Part shown: piece by piece, positions 62,924 to 64,000 of the stretch | Layout: the number at the start of each line of letters is the position of its first letter | Position numbering within the stretch: the stretch's first letter is position 1 | NCBI RefSeq assembly: GCF_000717645.1 | Contig: NZ_JNZZ01000002.1 | Location: 62,001 to 126,000 of the forward strand | Direction: 5' to 3' | Length of the DNA: 64,000 nt | Source of the DNA: Streptomyces californicus | GTDB taxonomy: Bacteria; Actinomycetota; Actinomycetes; Streptomycetales; Streptomycetaceae | Notes under the pieces: generated by a model | Database searches by the model: none | What the model was told of the DNA's origin: nothing | Seen by the model: only the letters and a program-made list of their open reading frames with translations | Made by a program: the position numbers and the translations under genes

Positions 62924-64000
62924 GGCGGCGTCTGCGCACCGCGCTCGCGCTCGTCCTGTCGGCCGCCCCGACCGGGCGGCGGGCCGGACACGCACACGGC
63001 GCGGCCGGGCCCGCCCCGACCGAAGACCGCCTGTCCGGTGCGCGCGGGACTGCGCCCGCACCGGGCAGGCCCGAACCCGGCCCCGGGGAGCGCCCCGGGA
63101 GCCGCAACGGCGGCGGGCCGAAGACCGGCCGGGGGCCGGTCCGCCTTGCCCCGGAAGCCGGCCGCCGTACGGGCCCCGTCCGGGGCACTCCCCGGGAGCG
63201 GCTGCGGGCGTGGGCCGAACTGCTGCGTGTCTCCGCCCTGTTCTCCGTACCCGGCGACGCCCTGGCCGGTGCGGCGGCGGTGGGCCGCCGGCCGGGCCGG
63301 GGGACCGTACTGGCCGCCGGCGCGTCGCTGTGCCTGTACGAGGCCGGGATGGCCCTCAACGACTGGGCCGACCGCGACGAGGACGCCGTGGACCGCCCGC
63401 ACCGCCCGATCCCCTCGGGCCGCGTCAGCCCGGCGGCGGCCCTGGGGGCGGCTGGAGCGCTGACGGCGGCCGGGCTCGCCCTGGCGGCGCGCGCCGGACG
63501 CCCCGCGCTGACCGTCGCCACGGGCCTGGCCGCCACGGTCTGGGCCTACGACCTGCGCCTGAAGCACACGAAGGCGGGCCCGGCGGCCATGGCCGCCGCA
63601 CGCTCGCTGGACCTGCTCCTGGGCGCGACGGCCACGGCGACGGGCGCGTCCGCAGGGCTGCCGGCGGGCGACGGCGGCAGGCCCGACAACGTTGCCGGGA
63701 CGGGCGGCACATCGGCGACGACCGCCGCGCGCACGTCGGGAGTCCTGGCACCGGTCCTGCCCGCGCTGCCCGCCGCGCTGGTGCTGGGGGCGCACACGTA
63801 CGGCGTCACCGCCGTCTCCCGCCACGAGGCGCAGGGCGGCTCCACCGGCACACCCCTCGCCGTGCTCGCCACCACGGCGGCCCTCGCGGCGGCGGTGGCG
63901 GGGGAGCGGCGAGGCCGAGGGCTCTCCGGCCCCGCGCACACCACCCCGAGCGCCCCCGGCGCTCCCGCGCACACCACCCCGGGTGCCCCCGGCCCCGCGC
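62920..64000 (+). CDS. UbiA-family prenyltransferase (SCO3242/EboC-like), cut by the window edge
   Basis: Partial: an ATG overlapping the previous stop, open for 360 codons to the right edge. Residues 1-95 are Arg/Gly/Pro-rich. The membrane domain starts near ELLRVSALFSVPGDALAGAA. The UbiA first Asp motif is NDWADRDEDAVDRPHRPIPSG (Asn, two Asp pairs, RPIPSG), the signature of SCO3242-family/EboC prenyltransferases. Further hydrophobic segments follow (WAYDLRLKHTKAGP with a second Asp-containing loop region near LLLGATATAT). It should transfer a prenyl-type chain to an acceptor in the membrane. It is coupled to the inositol-phosphate-synthase-like gene; the rest of the ebo-type cluster should lie just beyond. 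Confidence 0.85.
   Translation, partial: MRRRLRTALALVLSAAPTGRRAGHAHGAAGPAPTEDRLSGARGTAPAPGRPEPGPGERPGSRNGGGPKTGRGPVRLAPEAGRRTGPVRGTPRERLRAWAELLRVSALFSVPGDALAGAAAVGRRPGRGTVLAAGASLCLYEAGMALNDWADRDEDAVDRPHRPIPSGRVSPAAALGAAGALTAAGLALAARAGRPALTVATGLAATVWAYDLRLKHTKAGPAAMAAARSLDLLLGATATATGASAGLPAGDGGRPDNVAGTGGTSATTAARTSGVLAPVLPALPAALVLGAHTYGVTAVSRHEAQGGSTGTPLAVLATTAALAAAVAGERRGRGLSGPAHTTPSAPGAPAHTTPGAPGPA

Noticed and set aside
58163..63061. 1632-codon minus-strand open frame
   Set aside because: It lies opposite two well-supported genes, spans their terminator and promoter, and has low-complexity Val/Gly/Asp sequence typical of antisense GC-rich frames.

Overview
The window is a gene-dense, very GC-rich actinobacterial chromosome segment that reads as Streptomyces. 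The third codon position is almost always G or C, GTG starts are common, and genes are often coupled by GTGA or ATGA overlaps. Characteristic families are present: an MmyB-type XRE regulator, a second NAD-dependent DNA ligase, a fused SecDF, a truncated MreB/Mbl-like actin, a PAP2-diacylglycerol kinase fusion and an ebo-type cluster next to a myo-inositol-phosphate-synthase homologue. I saw no tRNA or rRNA gene, CRISPR array, transposase or prophage module. I count 50 protein genes (one cut by the right edge) and one probable decayed gene.

Layout. 0.3-7 kb: a DHA2-type MFS exporter with a tail of beta-sandwich domains, a LysR regulator divergent from a YghZ-type aldo/keto reductase, and an NCS1 nucleobase permease with a cysteine-rich tail. 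7.4-16.6 kb: peptide and hydrolase block. A secreted pyroglutamyl-peptidase-like protein that has no cysteine faces a four-gene peptidase operon (M55 D-aminopeptidase, M20, S9, S66), followed by a secreted CocE/X-Pro-type hydrolase. 16.7-24.3 kb: small membrane protein, arginase-fold protein with altered metal ligands, VOC protein, methyltransferase, PAP2-DAGK, aminotransferase-fold protein without its PLP lysine, and a DedA/metallo-hydrolase pair. 24.6-33.6 kb: membrane-anchored phosphodiesterase, LigA paralogue, actin-like protein, small secreted protein and SecDF. 33.7-49.9 kb: mixed housekeeping and accessory genes, including regulators, pterin dehydratase, NmrA/SDR enzymes, methyltransferase, hydrolase, AIM24, a ricin-type lectin, aldo/keto reductase, acyl-CoA synthetase, FdhD and a FabH-like synthase.

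50.1-61.6 kb is the most coherent system: a ROK regulator, a complete sugar ABC importer (ATPase, permease, Tat lipoprotein), a Gfo/Idh/MocA oxidoreductase, a sugar-phosphate isomerase/epimerase-type TIM barrel and a 1239-residue secreted protein carrying sorbosone/glucose-dehydrogenase, PKD, CBM6, ThuA and DUF1080 (3-keto-disaccharide hydrolase) domains. Together these suggest uptake and breakdown of an oxidised (3-keto) glycoside. From 61.7 kb a myo-inositol-phosphate-synthase-like gene overlaps a UbiA-type prenyltransferase that runs off the window and resembles the start of an ebo/SCO3242-type cluster.

Transcription units are bounded by several perfect GC-rich inverted repeats (for example 5020-5059, 14650-14690, 34967-35001, 44240-44273, 61646-61682) that I call as terminators. 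Two promoter-region elements stand out: a perfect 9-bp inverted repeat ahead of the actin-like gene and a Crp-like palindrome ahead of the secreted hydrolase. All functional assignments are by reading motifs; no database search was run.
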